Shown here: positions 62,620 through 64,000 of the stretch, in pieces
How the letters are laid out: every line of letters starts with the position of its first letter
Position numbering within the stretch: position 1 is the stretch's first letter
Source: CAZFHA01 sp964518595
Lineage (GTDB): Bacteria > Bacillota > Clostridia > Saccharofermentanales > Saccharofermentanaceae
Length of the DNA: 64,000 bases
Reading direction: 5' to 3'
Assembly: GCA_964518595.1 (NCBI GenBank)
Contig: CAZFHA010000003.1
Coordinates: 109,971-173,970 of the forward strand
The notes under the pieces: generated by a model
Seen by the model: the letters and a program-made list of their open reading frames with translations, nothing else
The model's database searches: none
Told to the model about the DNA's origin: nothing
Made by a program: the position numbers and the translations under genes

Positions 62620-63255
62620 TTAACTCTGAAGCTTTACTAACTCCTCTGCCATTTCCTGACAGAAGACTTGAATTTTGTCAGGAAAAAGATAACAAAACTG
62701 ATGGTTCTCTTTAGGACTTCGATCAGCATACATCTGGTGAATCAGTCGATCAATGAGAATTTCCATGTCCCCAGGTTCTAATATCTCCGGCAAGCTTATC
62801 TGGTCTGGACGTTGGAGCAGTTCCCACAAAAGTTCTCTGTCTTCCAAAGAAGCTAGTAAATGGGAATCCACTTCTATATTATCTGCCTCCATAAGGTCTT
62901 TGGCCTTATCATCTCCAGTTAGCCTGACTGGATTCCAAAACTGACGGCAGAACTCTATATCCGTCAAAACATGACACAGATAGCCATAGAGAAAATCCTC
63001 TGGCACCATTCCTTTAAGAGCGGCAACTTCTTCTAAGGCTTGCTGTCGCCAAGGCTGATAATTGGTATAGCGCCCCCAGCCTTGATCTCCTACACAAAAG
63101 TGAGATAAGGATTTATCCTGACGGCAGCGTCCCGGCCGAAACATAATACCATCAGGAGCTAAAGAACCTTTATAGAACAACTCTTGATCCAGAGCTGTAT
63201 TAGACTGTTTTATAATATTCTCTGCCACTTTCACGTGAACCATAAAATATCCCAT
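62620..63255 (-). CDS. Zinc-dependent phospholipase C/D-like protein
   Basis: About 211 residues. FMVHVKVAENI at the start, FYKGSLAPDGIMFRP, KSLSHFC and YLCHVLTDIEFC with spaced His and Asp residues match the zinc-dependent phospholipase C/D (PF00882-like) fold. No signal peptide, so the role is likely intracellular and not necessarily phospholipid hydrolysis. ATG 63255 has GTGGGG 6 bases upstream; a GTG at 63267 is the alternative. Neighbouring genes give no clue. Confidence 0.65.
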   Translation of the reverse strand: MGYFMVHVKVAENIIKQSNTALDQELFYKGSLAPDGIMFRPGRCRQDKSLSHFCVGDQGWGRYTNYQPWRQQALEEVAALKGMVPEDFLYGYLCHVLTDIEFCRQFWNPVRLTGDDKAKDLMEADNIEVDSHLLASLEDRELLWELLQRPDQISLPEILEPGDMEILIDRLIHQMYADRSPKENHQFCYLFPDKIQVFCQEMAEELVKLQS

Positions 63256-63513
63256 ATCATACCCCACTACTAAATACTACTATAATCATACCATAGAAAT
63301 TTTTATCCGTTAAATAAGCTGATCTGGAAAAGCCGGAGAAATGGCCATTTTTAGAGTTTTTGGAAGTAAACAGACCGCCAAATCAATTTATGCCAAACGG
63401 CTCACAACCACAAAATCCTATACCCAAAATAAAGATTTATGTGGTCAACCTCATAGTCAATATCATTAAGTGATATAATCATAATAATAGACTATTTGAA
63501 TGGAGGTTCTGTC

Positions 63514-63915
63514 ATGGAAAACAAGCAACCAATTATTCCCTTTTTCACTTTACCGGGTACTGCCGAGAAAGCCCTACACTATTACGTAGATATCTTTCCT
63601 CAAAGCAAGATTCTCTCCCTAGACTATTTTCAAGAAGGTCAAATGGGAGAGCCGGGAAAGGTTCTAAGCGGTCTGTGTGAGCTTAAGGGTATGCAATTTA
63701 TGCTAATGGATATGAGCAAGGAAGCTGTTCCGGCCGCAACTTGGGGCATTTCTTTTCTCTACCACTGTGACTCAGAAACAGAATTTGACCATTGCTTTGC
63801 CGGACTGAAAGAAGGCGGCACCGTACTCATGGGGCCTGAAGCTATTTTAGAAATGAAAAAGGTTGCCTGGGTCACCGACCCCTATGGCATTACTTGGCAA
63901 CTGATTTGGAGCTAG
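63514..63915 (+). CDS. VOC-family protein (PhnB/glyoxalase-like)
   Basis: 133 residues. QPIIPFFTLPGTAEKALHYY at the N-terminus and WVTDPYGITWQLIW at the end are typical of the 3-demethylubiquinone methyltransferase-like VOC group (PhnB-like). These small metal-binding or ligand-binding proteins have varied, mostly unknown roles. ATG 63514 has GGAGG 7 bases upstream. A TATAAT at 63474-63479 may be its -10 box. It is unrelated to the glycan genes. Confidence 0.85.
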   Translation: MENKQPIIPFFTLPGTAEKALHYYVDIFPQSKILSLDYFQEGQMGEPGKVLSGLCELKGMQFMLMDMSKEAVPAATWGISFLYHCDSETEFDHCFAGLKEGGTVLMGPEAILEMKKVAWVTDPYGITWQLIWS

Positions 63916-63930
63916 CCCAGCACTAATCAT

Positions 63931-63953
63931 AACTGCCGGCTCAGTCGGCAGTT
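63931..63953 (+). terminator. Terminator after the VOC gene
   Basis: AACTGCCG (63931-63938) and CGGCAGTT (63946-63953) form an 8-bp stem with a 7-base loop followed by TTGTC. A second hairpin, CCCCTATAAGGGG, follows near 63,961-63,973. Confidence 0.6.
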
Positions 63954-64000
63954 TGTCCCGCCCCTATAAGGGGCCATTACCGGCTGGACCTTCGTCCATA

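Noticed and set aside
63960..64000. Start of a REP-like repeat element at the right edge
   Set aside because: Short GC-rich hairpins are present, but the window ends before any repeat structure can be judged.

Overview
The window reads as chromosome of a low-to-mid G+C Gram-positive bacterium, most likely a gut or host-associated member of the Clostridia. The evidence is strong AGGAGG-type ribosome binding sites, TTGACA/TATAAT promoters, lipoprotein binding proteins feeding ABC sugar importers, a YesM/YesN-type two-component system and a sortase-type surface protein. I cannot name the genus. Almost everything from 1 to 57,400 is for finding, importing and degrading complex glycans. The enzyme set (five GH38 alpha-mannosidases, GH2 beta-mannosidase, GH20 hexosaminidase, GH29-like fucosidase, GH36, GH130, NagA, ROK kinase) points to host N-glycan-like oligosaccharides as the main substrate.

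Region 1 (1-10,130): a secreted multidomain fucosidase-like enzyme, cut by the window edge, is divergent from an ABC importer, which is followed by a histidine kinase and an AraC-type response regulator. A 17-bp motif occurs twice in the divergent intergenic region in opposite orientation, one copy facing each gene, and is a likely regulator site. A solitary cas2-like gene (10,194-10,517) follows, with no cas1, effector gene or CRISPR array visible.

Region 2 (10,557-39,198): seventeen tightly packed minus-strand genes look like one 27.5-kb operon read from a promoter near 38,190. From promoter to end the order is binding protein, two permeases, Asp/Glu-racemase-like protein, FGGY kinase, class II aldolase, GH38, DUF1537 kinase, ROK kinase, GH38, GH36, fuculose-phosphate-type aldolase, GH20, GH38, nagA, MATE transporter, GH38. 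A DeoR-type regulator is divergent. None of the hydrolases has a signal peptide, so oligosaccharides are apparently imported intact and dismantled in the cytoplasm.

Region 3 (39,281-48,534): a second minus-strand operon (GH13_18 phosphorylase-like enzyme, GH38, SIS-domain isomerase, GH2 beta-mannosidase) is divergent from a protein with two metallo-beta-lactamase domains. Region 4 (48,653-57,478): a small lipoprotein, a LacI regulator, and a third operon (DUF1861-like protein, binding protein, two permeases, GH130, GH13). A palindrome, TTGTTA-two bases-TAACAA, lies directly behind the promoter of this operon and also between the promoters of region 2, suggesting one shared repressor. All three ABC importers have a strong hairpin between the binding-protein gene and the first permease gene.

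Region 5 (57,852-64,000): miscellaneous genes. These are a small secreted protein, an internalin-like leucine-rich-repeat surface protein with a variant sorting signal, a DUF6034-like exported protein lacking a lipobox cysteine, a YcxB-like fragment, a phospholipase C/D-like protein and a VOC-family protein. No tRNA, rRNA, insertion sequence or CRISPR array was recognised anywhere.
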